A stretch of 8,606 nt of DNA, from NCBI GenBank assembly GCA_934702165.1, contig CAKUYG010000087.1, positions 1-8,606 of the forward strand, read 5' to 3'. This stretch comes from an uncultured Bacteroidales bacterium. Its GTDB lineage: Bacteria; Bacteroidota; Bacteroidia; Bacteroidales; UBA932. Shown piece by piece: positions 1 to 6,417 of this stretch. The notes below the pieces were generated by a model. The model saw only the letters and a list, made by a program, of their open reading frames with translations. It ran no database searches and was not told the origin of the DNA. Position numbers and translations under genes: made by a program. The first letter of the stretch is position 1. Every line of letters begins with the position of its first letter.

Positions 1-188
1 TCCTTTCTACCACGGAAATAAGCTTCCATCGTCGAGACAAGAAGGCTCTTCCCGAAGCGGCGCGGCCGGCTCAGGAAATAGTACTTGCCTGTCGATGTGA
101 GGCTGTAGATCAACGCAGTCTTGTCCACATAGACATATCCGCCTATACGGATCTCCGAAAAACTCTGTATTCCGATAGGGTACAACAT
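1..188 (-). CDS. AAA-ATPase-like/DUF1703 family protein, N-terminal part, cut by window edge
   Basis: This is the first 62 codons of a gene that continues past the left edge, read from an ATG at 188-186. The peptide begins [13 protein letters not shown], then has GGYVYVDKT (residues 16-24) and a P-loop-like stretch [10 protein letters not shown] (41-50). That order of motifs is characteristic of the AAA-ATPase-like family (PF09820), usually followed by a PD-(D/E)XK nuclease-like DUF1703 domain and present in many copies in gut Bacteroidales genomes. The biochemical role of the family is not established; ATP binding is predicted from the P-loop. The start is well supported because the conserved N-terminus begins within a few residues of it, and the next in-frame methionine is near residue 54, past the P-loop. 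A TAnnTTTG motif on the minus strand lies only 4 nt upstream, so the mRNA may be nearly leaderless. The C-terminal half cannot be seen. Confidence 0.85.
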   Translation of the reverse strand, partial: MLYPIGIQSFSEIRIGGYVYVDKTALIYSLTSTGKYYFLSRPRRFGKSLLVSTMEAYFRGRK

Positions 189-744
189 GGTTCAAAAATA
201 TAACTTTTCGGCAGCAAAATGAAAGGGTACAATGAGAGAGCACACAGGAGCGATTCCGTGACCATGTCCCTGTGACGGCACCCCGCCCCCGGTTGTACTC
301 TCCGATGACGGCGCTGTCCTGGTTGCGCTTCCCGGTGGCACTCCCCGGCGGCTGCACGACGATACTGTGCTCGGTGGCAGCTAGCACACTGACTATCAAC
401 ACAATAAATGATAAGCCTCCTGCAATTTCAGCACAAGACAACAAGCTTTATTATTGATAATCAATTTGTTATCTGCCACCTACTCAAATCAAGAAAACAC
501 TCTCTTTCCGTGCAATCTGATACGTCAAGAGCAGGCAAGCGACTCCGGACCGGCGCAATGGCAAGGTAGGGGAGAAAAGCGCGAAAAATACCCCAACCTG
601 CATTCCGGCTAAATAAGTAAAGTTCCAGCCGTTTCCAGAAAGTTGTCACAATGGAAGACCTGTTCCGGTTCTGAATTTCGGGTCGCCATTCCAGAAATAT
701 GAACATCTCTGCGGCGACAGATATGACACTAAAAACTACTGTTT
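189..744. other. Intergenic region without a convincing gene; possible degenerate or repeated DNA
   Basis: I find no gene here with a family signature, a normal start and coding-like composition. Two open minus-strand stretches exist. One (about 189-444) needs a TTG start and gives a short hydrophobic segment followed by low-plausibility sequence. The other (461-706) gives an 81-residue peptide rich in Trp, Arg, Phe and Cys that resembles no family I know. Composition is uneven: about 268-400 is markedly GC-rich, while 420-475 is AT-rich and holds a small inverted repeat (GATAA at 456-460, TTATC at 469-473). The region lies between an N-terminal gene start and a GH35-like remnant, so decayed genes or a dispersed repeat are possible. 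Confidence 0.5.
193..200 (-). promoter_or_regulatory. Candidate Bacteroidota -7 promoter element for the AAA-ATPase-like gene
   Basis: On the minus strand this reads TATTTTTG, a full match to the Bacteroidota -7 consensus TAnnTTTG. It ends only 4 nt before the ATG at 188, so a transcript from it would start at or very near the start codon. The TTTG at 215-218 (minus strand) is closer than the usual 19-21 bp spacing, so it is not a good -33 element. The call rests on the motif alone. Confidence 0.35.
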
Positions 745-960
745 ATGAAAAACATGAATTTGCAATCCAAGTTCTGCCGTGGAGGCCTTGCCGCCCTGCT
801 GCTCGGGGCCTGTTTCCTTATAGGGAGCCGGCAGACGCTGCTGGCCGGTGATATCCACCTCGGCACCGCCAAGGAAGAGGCGCGCTTCGAAGCCGGGAAA
901 GGGACTTTCCTTTTGGACGGCAAGCCCTTTGTCATCAAGGCCGCCGCGCTCAAAGACTAG
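745..960 (+). pseudogene. Truncated N-terminus of a GH35-like beta-galactosidase (gene remnant)
   Basis: The 71-residue product starts with a signal peptide: basic MKNMNLQSKFCR, a hydrophobic core around residues 13-34, and a plausible cleavage after LLA near residue 35. The stretch ARFEAGKGTFLLDGKPFVIKAA (about residues 46-67) matches my recollection of the mature N-terminus of Bacteroidales GH35 beta-galactosidases, where the next residues are normally Glu-(Leu/Ile)-His-Tyr. Here it continues ALKD and stops at TAG 958-960. Full-length enzymes have several hundred residues, so the (beta/alpha)8 catalytic domain with its two glutamates is absent. The intact enzyme would remove beta-linked galactose from glycans in the periplasm or at the cell surface; this remnant cannot. 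The break falls right where the convergent transporter gene ends. Alternatives are a short, genuinely expressed secreted peptide or a chimeric assembly join. The remnant call is moderate; the GH35 assignment rests on one conserved segment. Confidence 0.55.
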
Positions 961-2666
961 TCATCCCAAGCGGATGAGAGGCCAGGACGCTTGGTTCGCC
1001 AGCTCTCCACGGCCTGCGATACGTTGATGATGAAATCGCCCATGTCTTCGAGCTTCTCCACGAGATTGAGATAGAAGACGCTCTCGAAGTAGGCCTCTCC
1101 GTTGTTTTCCGCTCTTTGCATCTCTTTGTCCCGTAAGATGTTGCGCTTGCTGTTGATGTCGACTTCCGCTTCGATGGCATTGTCGATATTGCTTATGGTG
1201 GAGGCGTTTTCGAGGTTGTAGACCATGGCGTCATAGGCGCGTGAGACGAGCTCTATCATCTCGTCTATGCTCTGCTTGTGCTCGGCGGAGAGTTTCTGCT
1301 GGTGCACTATCGCCTGGCTGATGAGGCGGCTGATCGCCTCGCCGCTGTCCCCCAGCGATTCAAGTTCCCCGACGATGCGGTATATGGCTTTGATTCTCAA
1401 TTCGGAGTTGTCGCTGAGCCCCTCGCGGTTTACCTTGTTGAGGAAGCTGACCACTTCGTACTCGATGCGGTCGGAGATTTCCTCATACTTGACAAGTTTG
1501 TCCCTGAAAGGCTCGAAGTCTGACTCGTTGTCCGAAGAAGCGATGGCATCTTTGACATAGCCGAGGCCCTTGCGCATGATGCGTCCGAAATGGCAGACTT
1601 CCTTCTCGGCTTCTGTAAGGGCGAGCTCCGGGGTGGAGATGAGACCCGCGTTGATGTAGACGAGTTTGCCCGTGACTTCGTTGCTCGGCTTCTCTTTGAT
1701 CACCGTTCGGACGAACTTCTCGATCAGCGGAATGAACCAGATGAGGATGCCGGTGTTGATGAGGTTGAACACGGTGTGCAGCATGGAGATGCTGTAGAGT
1801 GGTGTCTGCTCGCTGCCGCCAAGCCCTATGGAGTTGATGATCAAGGCGATGAGTTTCAGGAAATAAGGGAACAGGGCTACGGCCCAGATCACACCGAAGA
1901 CGTTGAATACCGTATGGGCCAGGGCAGCGCGCTTTGCGTTCACGTTTCCGACGGCGGCGGCTATGTTGGCCGTGATTGTGGTTCCGATGTTCTCTCCGAG
2001 CACCATGGCGGCGGCCATGTCAAACTTGATCCATCCCATGTTCAGGATGATGAGGGTGAGGGCTACGGTGGCGCTTGATGACTGGAGCACAAGGGTGAGA
2101 ACCGTGCCGACCGCTATGAAAAGAAGTATGGACCAAAGGCCGTGCCCGGACCATGACTGGATGAACGAGAGCACTTCCGGTGTGGATTGGAGATCAGGGA
2201 CTGAATTTTTCATGAATGAAAGCCCCAGGAAGAGAAGACTGAATCCGACGACTATCTCACCTATGTCCTTGATTTTGCCCTTTTTGGAGATGCTCATGAT
2301 GAAGCCGACAGCCATCAGCGGAACCGCGAGTATGGATATGTCGGCTTTGAATCCGAAGAGGGCTATGATCCAGGCGGTGAATGTAGTGCCGATATTGGCG
2401 CCCATGATCACTCCGATGGCCTGGGTGAGGGTGAGGATGCCGGCGTTGACGAAACTGACCACCATCACGGTCGTGGCGCTGGAAGACTGGATCACGGCTG
2501 TGACTCCAAGTCCGGTGGCTACGCCCTTGAGGGGGTTGGATGTGATTGAGGATACAAAACGGCGCAGGCCGTCACCGGCTGCTTTCTGGAGGCCTGAGCT
2601 CATCATGTTCATTCCGTAAAGGAACATTCCGAGGGCTCCGACAAGAGTGAGGATGCTTAAAATCAT
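957..2666 (-). CDS. Na+/phosphate cotransporter family protein with PhoU-like C-terminal domain
   Basis: This 569-residue membrane protein belongs to the Na/Pi cotransporter family (PF02690), which couples sodium entry to phosphate movement across the inner membrane. The inverted-repeat core is visible: QSSSATT at residues 60-66 with GANIGTT at 89-95, and again QSSSATV at 195-201 with GENIGTT at 224-230. These are the paired substrate/sodium-site signatures. Hydrophobic segments fill residues 1-315. From about 350 to 555 the protein is soluble and helical, resembling a PhoU domain, the usual arrangement in bacterial family members (NptA/YjbB type). Length is normal and the gene looks intact. 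Start ATG 2666-2664 fits the conserved N-terminus. Its stop TAG (959-957) overlaps the stop of the convergent GH35-like remnant. It is divergent from a PhoB-like regulator and a PHO-box-like repeat lies between them, so phosphate control is plausible. Import versus export cannot be decided from sequence. Confidence 0.93.
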   Translation of the reverse strand: MILSILTLVGALGMFLYGMNMMSSGLQKAAGDGLRRFVSSITSNPLKGVATGLGVTAVIQSSSATTVMVVSFVNAGILTLTQAIGVIMGANIGTTFTAWIIALFGFKADISILAVPLMAVGFIMSISKKGKIKDIGEIVVGFSLLFLGLSFMKNSVPDLQSTPEVLSFIQSWSGHGLWSILLFIAVGTVLTLVLQSSSATVALTLIILNMGWIKFDMAAAMVLGENIGTTITANIAAAVGNVNAKRAALAHTVFNVFGVIWAVALFPYFLKLIALIINSIGLGGSEQTPLYSISMLHTVFNLINTGILIWFIPLIEKFVRTVIKEKPSNEVTGKLVYINAGLISTPELALTEAEKEVCHFGRIMRKGLGYVKDAIASSDNESDFEPFRDKLVKYEEISDRIEYEVVSFLNKVNREGLSDNSELRIKAIYRIVGELESLGDSGEAISRLISQAIVHQQKLSAEHKQSIDEMIELVSRAYDAMVYNLENASTISNIDNAIEAEVDINSKRNILRDKEMQRAENNGEAYFESVFYLNLVEKLEDMGDFIINVSQAVESWRTKRPGLSSAWDD

Positions 2667-2686
2667 CTGGATTCAGAATTTTGCCG

Positions 2687-2694
2687 CAAAAATG
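2687..2694 (-). promoter_or_regulatory. Weak candidate -7 element for the Na/Pi cotransporter gene
   Basis: On the minus strand this reads CATTTTTG, one mismatch from TAnnTTTG, and lies 20 nt upstream of the ATG at 2666. That would give a leader of roughly 10-15 nt, in line with the other genes here. No clear TTTG -33 element lies upstream; the PHO-box-like repeats begin about 26 bp further upstream and could replace it if an activator recruits RNA polymerase. Confidence 0.3.
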
Positions 2695-2720
2695 ATAAAA
2701 ATCGTCCGCATTATGAAAAA

Positions 2721-2749
2721 TGTAGCGGCGATGTAACAGAAATTTAACA
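2721..2749. promoter_or_regulatory. PHO-box-like operator: direct repeats at 11-bp spacing
   Basis: Three 7-bp units start at 2721 (TGTAGCG), 2732 (TGTAACA) and 2743 (TTTAACA), each 11 bp apart with 4-bp spacers. The last two are close copies; the first is weaker. PhoB/OmpR-family regulators bind head-to-tail 7-bp half-sites at 11-bp period, and TTAACA-type repeats are the core of the Bacillus subtilis PhoP box. The site lies between the divergent transporter and regulator genes, about 30 bp upstream of the regulator's -7 element, where an activator could stand in for a -33 element. The repeat is seen directly; the role is inferred. Confidence 0.45.
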
Positions 2750-2779
2750 ATGCTCCGCGCGATATTATCGAGGAAGTGA

Positions 2780-2787
2780 TATATTTG
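2780..2787 (+). promoter_or_regulatory. Candidate -7 promoter element for the response regulator-kinase operon
   Basis: TATATTTG is a full match to TAnnTTTG and ends 8 nt before the ATG at 2796. Transcription would therefore begin within a few bases of the start codon, giving a leaderless or nearly leaderless mRNA. There is no TTTG at the usual -33 spacing, which fits a promoter that depends on an activator. Confidence 0.5.
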
Positions 2788-2795
2788 CGTGACGT

Positions 2796-3485
2796 ATGAC
2801 AGAGATTCTTATCATAGAGGATGAGGCTGACATCAGGGAAATACTGACGTTCAATCTCGAGAACGCGGGCTACAAGGTGCTTGCGGCCGGTTCCGCGGAG
2901 GAGGGACTGAGACTTCTTGGGTCTGACACTGCCTTGATATTGCTTGATGTGATGCTCCCCGGCATGTCCGGCTTCCAGTTGGCTGCACAGTTGCGCAAAA
3001 ACTCCGGCAACAGGATACCTATAATATTCCTCACCGCACGCACTGCTGAAAATGATGTCCTGACCGGTTTCTCCGCCGGGGGGGACGACTACATTTCGAA
3101 ACCTTTTTCCATCAACGAAGTGTTGGCACGCATAAAGGCCGTGCTTCGCCGTTCCGGATCGGAGTCTTCGGGCATGGGACCTTTGCGCTTCGGGACCCTT
3201 GTCATCGATCCCGTTTCCGAGACCGCGGAACTTGATGGTGAACAGCTGCCGCTCTCGCGAAAGGAGTTCGACTTGCTTTCGCTTCTGGCCAGACACCCTG
3301 ACACATATTTTTCCCGTGCGTCGCTCATCTCGGATCTCTGGAAGGACGCGCCTTATGTACTTGACCGGACAGTGGACGTGCATATCGCAAGAATCCGCAG
3401 CAAGCTTGGCAGGTATCATGACATAATCCGCAACAAGACGGGCTTCGGATACTATCTTGATTCCCACTATGAGTTACCGGAATAA
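2796..3485 (+). CDS. OmpR/PhoB-family response regulator
   Basis: This 229-residue DNA-binding regulator is the output half of a two-component system. The receiver domain spans about residues 3-117: acidic pocket Glu8/Asp9, phospho-acceptor Asp51 in LLLDVMLPG, switch Thr80 in FLTAR, and Lys102 in SKPF. The winged-helix domain follows from about 128 to 223, with the recognition-helix region DRTVDVHIARIRSKLG (190-205) and the wing GFGYYL (216-221). Length and architecture are standard for OmpR/PhoB. The ATG at 2796 is the natural start because MTEILIIEDE is the conserved beginning of the receiver. Its last 17 bases overlap the start of the sensor kinase gene, so the two are probably translationally coupled. 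Divergence from a Na/Pi cotransporter and the 11-bp repeats upstream suggest a PhoB-like role in phosphate response. PhoB and other OmpR-type regulators cannot be separated on motifs alone, so no symbol is given. Confidence 0.93.
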   Translation: MTEILIIEDEADIREILTFNLENAGYKVLAAGSAEEGLRLLGSDTALILLDVMLPGMSGFQLAAQLRKNSGNRIPIIFLTARTAENDVLTGFSAGGDDYISKPFSINEVLARIKAVLRRSGSESSGMGPLRFGTLVIDPVSETAELDGEQLPLSRKEFDLLSLLARHPDTYFSRASLISDLWKDAPYVLDRTVDVHIARIRSKLGRYHDIIRNKTGFGYYLDSHYELPE

Positions 3486-4698
3486 GCTGATATTTGCGAT
3501 ATCGTCCATCTTCGTGGTCTTCGCGCTCGGGGCCGTCTGTCTGGGGCTTGTCAGCGAGGACAGTTACCGCCGTGCGATAATCAAGTCCCGGCTTGAAGGC
3601 TATGCCGACATGATCGCGCGTGAGGGCGACAATGTGCTCGAATATCTGCCGGATGACTTGAGAGTGACGGAGATTGACGATGGGGGAAAGGTCATCTACG
3701 ACTCCTCGGTCCCTGTAGACACTCTGGAGAATCACCTCGGCCGTCCTGAGATAAGAGAGTGCATCCGCAAAGGTGCTGGCAGCGCCATCCGGAAGTCCGA
3801 CACTTCCGACAAGAAATATTTCTACTTCGCCAAGTACTACGACGGACGCATAATCAGGGTCGCCCAGGTTTTCGACGTTGAACTAGGAAAGTTTTTCAGA
3901 GCGGACTGGATGCTGATACTCAGCATACTTCTGTTGTTGGTGCTTGCCCTTGTGGTGCTGGTATGGCTTTCCGACCGCTTCCAGCGCCGCGAGGCGGAAC
4001 TCTCCGACAGGCAGACACGTCTGCTCAAACATGAGATGACAGGCAACATCTCCCATGAGCTGAAAACTCCTGTGAGCAGCATCCAGGGCTATCTTGAGAC
4101 TATTGTCAACCACCCCGAACTCAGCGAGGAGAAGCGGCGTCTGTTTATAGAGAGATCCTATCTGCAGGCGCTCAGGCTTTCGGATATGATCACCGACATC
4201 TCCCTCATCACCAAATTGGAGGAAGTTCCGGAGCAGTTCAAGCTCAAGCCTGTCAATATCCGGACAGTCATGGTCGAGGTGACTGAAGAGATGTCGGACC
4301 GGCTCGCGGCCCACGGCATCACAGTGGAGAACCAGCTCCCGCCTGTCTGCATCAGTGCCAACTACCAGCTTGTCTACTCTATTTTCCGCAATCTTGTGGA
4401 GAACACCCTCAAGTATGCAGGCGACGGTTGCGAGATTGACGTCTCCGGAACGATGACCGCTGACGGAGAGTGCAGCATAGACTACCATGACACGGGGCGA
4501 GGGGTGGAGGAGGACAAACTTGAGAAGATATTCGACCGCTTCTACCGTATCGATGCCGACAGGGCCAAGCCCGTTGGCGGTTCCGGACTTGGCCTGTCCA
4601 TAGTCCGCAATGCGGTTCGTTTCCACAAGGGCAGCATCAGCGCATATCGCGTGGACGGAGGCGGGCTCGGTTTCCGTTTTACCTTGCGAAGCATCTGA
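3469..4698 (+). CDS. Membrane sensor histidine kinase (HisKA/HATPase_c), PhoR-like by context
   Basis: This 409-residue kinase is the sensor partner of the regulator just upstream. It has a first membrane helix (about residues 7-28), an extracytoplasmic domain of roughly 115 residues (29-145), and a second helix (147-167). A short linker leads to the dimerisation domain with phospho-accepting His196 in NISHELKTP, then the ATPase domain: N box FRNLVENTLKYA (306-317), G1 DTGRGV (341-346), F box FDRFYR (355-360) and G2 GGSGLGL (370-376). All catalytic motifs are intact. There is no HAMP or PAS domain between helix 2 and the histidine, unlike Escherichia coli or Bacillus PhoR, so signals presumably pass directly from the outer domain. 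The ATG at 3469 is preferred over a TTG at 3457 because MSYRNKLIF is a normal kinase start; it overlaps the regulator by 17 bp. The ligand is unknown; phosphate is suggested only by neighbouring genes. Confidence 0.9.
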   Translation: MSYRNKLIFAISSIFVVFALGAVCLGLVSEDSYRRAIIKSRLEGYADMIAREGDNVLEYLPDDLRVTEIDDGGKVIYDSSVPVDTLENHLGRPEIRECIRKGAGSAIRKSDTSDKKYFYFAKYYDGRIIRVAQVFDVELGKFFRADWMLILSILLLLVLALVVLVWLSDRFQRREAELSDRQTRLLKHEMTGNISHELKTPVSSIQGYLETIVNHPELSEEKRRLFIERSYLQALRLSDMITDISLITKLEEVPEQFKLKPVNIRTVMVEVTEEMSDRLAAHGITVENQLPPVCISANYQLVYSIFRNLVENTLKYAGDGCEIDVSGTMTADGECSIDYHDTGRGVEEDKLEKIFDRFYRIDADRAKPVGGSGLGLSIVRNAVRFHKGSISAYRVDGGGLGFRFTLRSI

Positions 4699-4702
4699 TT
4701 AT

Positions 4703-4728
4703 TCCGTATTTTTGTGCAAAAATACGGA
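4703..4728. repeat. Perfect 11-bp-stem palindrome between kinase and ettA
   Basis: The arms 4703-4713 (TCCGTATTTTT) and 4718-4728 are perfect reverse complements around the 4-nt loop GTGC. The palindrome starts 5 nt after the kinase stop and ends 1 nt before the ettA ATG. There is no T-run after the 3' arm, so it is not a textbook terminator, although RNA from the kinase operon would form a hairpin ending next to the ettA start. Each strand also carries a complete TAnnTTTG motif inside it. Confidence 0.75.
4707..4714 (+). promoter_or_regulatory. Candidate -7 promoter element for ettA operon
   Basis: TATTTTTG matches TAnnTTTG and ends 15 nt before the ettA ATG at 4730, giving a predicted leader of about 8-12 nt, similar to other Bacteroidota promoters. 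It sits in the 5' arm and loop edge of a perfect palindrome; the mirror copy on the minus strand is at 4717-4724. No TTTG at a good -33 distance is obvious. Confidence 0.45.
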
Positions 4729-4729
4729 T

Positions 4730-6406
4730 ATGGCAGACGAAAAGATAATATTCTCGATGAACGGCGTAGGCAAAGTCCTGCCGCACAACAACAAGACAAT
4801 CCTCAAAGACATCTACCTCTCTTTCTTCTACGGGGCCAAGATCGGCATCATAGGTCTCAACGGTTCCGGAAAGTCAACTCTGCTCAAGATCATTGCCGGT
4901 GTGGAGAAGTCCTACCGCGGAGAGGTGGTTTGGGCGCCGGGATATTCTGTGGGCTATCTTGAGCAGGAACCGCAGATGGATCCAGACAAGACGGTGCTTG
5001 AAGTTGTCGAGGAGGGGGTCAAGGAGGTCAAGGACGTGCTCGACGAGTACAACGAGATCTCTCTCAAGTTCATGGAACCGATGGATGACGACCAGATGGC
5101 AGCCCTCATCGAGAGGCAGGGCGAGCTCTCGGAACAGATCGAACACCTCGGCGGCTGGGAACTCGAGGCAAAGCTCGAGAGGGCCATGGACGCTCTTAAC
5201 TGCCCGCCTGCCGATGCGAAGATTTCCACCCTGTCCGGGGGAGAACGCCGCCGTGTGGCCCTGTGCCGCCTGCTGTTGCGTGAACCTGACGTGCTCCTGC
5301 TCGACGAGCCGACCAACCATCTCGACACGGAGAGCATCCAGTGGCTTGAAGCCCACCTCAAGCAATACAAGGGCACGGTCATAGCCGTCACCCACGACCG
5401 GTATTTCCTGGACAATGTGGCCGGATGGATCCTTGAGCTCGACCGTGGTGAAGGCATCCCGTGGAAGGGCAATTACAGCTCATGGCTGGAGCAGAAGACG
5501 AAGAGGCTCGAACTGGAAGAGAAGCAGGAAAGCCGCCGCCGCAAGACCCTCCAGCACGAGCTGGAATGGGTGCGCATGGCTCCCAAGGCCCGACAGGCCA
5601 AGCAGAAAGCACGTCTCGGCGCATACGAAAAACTCGCCGCAGCCGATGTCCGGGAGAAAGAAGCCAACCTTGAGATATACATCCCTAACGGGCCGCGCCT
5701 CGGCGACAAGGTCATAGAGTTCCGTGATGTCTCCAAATCATACGGGGACAAAGTGCTTTTCGAGCATCTTTCATTCTCCCTTCCGCCGGCTGGGATTGTG
5801 GGGGTCATCGGACCCAACGGGGCCGGAAAGACCACGCTCTTCCGCATGATAATGGGGGCTGAGACCCCGGATTCCGGTTCAATAGAGATAGGTGACACGG
5901 TCAAGATTTCCTATGTGGACCAGCAGCACAAGAGCATAGATCCGGACAAGACTGTGTATGAGACGATCGCCGGGAATTCCGAGTGGGTGCGCCTCGGCAA
6001 CAGGGACATCAACGCCAGGGCCTGGGTGTCACGTTTCAACCTCAGCGGGGCCGATCAGGAGAAACTCTGCGGTGTGCTCTCCGGCGGCGAACGCAACCGT
6101 CTGCATCTGGCCCTTACACTCAAGGATGAGGGCAATGTGCTCCTGCTAGACGAGCCGACCAACGATGTGGACGTCAATACGATACGTGCTTTGGAGGATG
6201 GTCTGGAGAACTTTGCCGGCTGCGCCGTGGTGATCAGCCACGACAGGTGGTTCCTTGACAGGATCGCAACGCATATCCTTGCCTACGAAGGGGATTCCAA
6301 GGTCGTGTTCTTCGAAGGCAATTACGCCGAATACGAAGAGAACCGCAAGGCCCGGCTCGGCAACACGGAGCCGAAGCGCTTCCGCTACAAGAAACTAATG
6401 GAATAA
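4730..6406 (+). CDS. ettA: Energy-dependent translational throttle protein EttA (ABC-F ATPase)
   Basis: This 558-residue cytoplasmic ATPase has two ABC domains and no membrane segments. In Escherichia coli EttA binds the ribosomal E site and gates the first elongation steps according to ATP/ADP levels. Domain 1: Walker A GLNGSGKST (42-50), signature LSGGE (168-172), Walker B LLLDEPTNHLD (189-199) with catalytic Glu193, and switch His222. The linker holds the EttA-typical segment MAPKARQAKQKARLGAYEKL (283-302). Domain 2: Walker A GPNGAGKTT (361-369), LSGGE (450-454), LLLDEPTNDVD (471-481) with Glu475, and His504. Length is close to the 555 residues of E. coli EttA. The ATG at 4730 (MADEKIIFSM) is chosen; a more upstream in-frame start would run through the kinase gene and the palindrome. 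It is probably first in an operon with the next two genes (11-bp gap to the second). The assignment within ABC-F is firm because of the linker and overall length. Confidence 0.95.
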   Translation: MADEKIIFSMNGVGKVLPHNNKTILKDIYLSFFYGAKIGIIGLNGSGKSTLLKIIAGVEKSYRGEVVWAPGYSVGYLEQEPQMDPDKTVLEVVEEGVKEVKDVLDEYNEISLKFMEPMDDDQMAALIERQGELSEQIEHLGGWELEAKLERAMDALNCPPADAKISTLSGGERRRVALCRLLLREPDVLLLDEPTNHLDTESIQWLEAHLKQYKGTVIAVTHDRYFLDNVAGWILELDRGEGIPWKGNYSSWLEQKTKRLELEEKQESRRRKTLQHELEWVRMAPKARQAKQKARLGAYEKLAAADVREKEANLEIYIPNGPRLGDKVIEFRDVSKSYGDKVLFEHLSFSLPPAGIVGVIGPNGAGKTTLFRMIMGAETPDSGSIEIGDTVKISYVDQQHKSIDPDKTVYETIAGNSEWVRLGNRDINARAWVSRFNLSGADQEKLCGVLSGGERNRLHLALTLKDEGNVLLLDEPTNDVDVNTIRALEDGLENFAGCAVVISHDRWFLDRIATHILAYEGDSKVVFFEGNYAEYEENRKARLGNTEPKRFRYKKLME

Positions 6407-6417
6407 CATATCCCGTC

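Noticed and set aside
7..444. Long minus-strand open frame with a hydrophobic N-terminal segment
   Set aside because: It needs a TTG start, and its 3' half lies in a different frame over the well-supported AAA-ATPase-like gene start; the middle has no family resemblance. Treated as a chance frame.
456..473. Fur-box-like inverted repeat (GATAA, 8-nt spacer, TTATC)
   Set aside because: Arms are only 5 bp, the site does not resemble a full 19-bp Fur box, and no iron-related gene lies nearby.
461..706. Minus-strand frame of 81 residues as a possible small gene
   Set aside because: It is rich in Trp, Arg and Cys, with no domain, no signal and no clear promoter motif; more likely non-coding or repeat DNA.
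896..914. Hairpin GGAAAG-GGA-CTTTCC followed by TTTT inside the GH35-like remnant
   Set aside because: A 6-bp stem formed by ordinary codons of the conserved KGTFLL segment; a terminator function is not supported.
1590..2619. Long plus-strand open frames (1590-2078, 1903-2619) opposite the transporter gene
   Set aside because: They are antisense shadows of the Na/Pi cotransporter coding sequence, with no recognisable protein features.
2673..3467. Minus-strand frame of 264 codons opposite the response regulator
   Set aside because: It lies antisense to a clearly conserved receiver/winged-helix gene; the translated sequence has no family signature.
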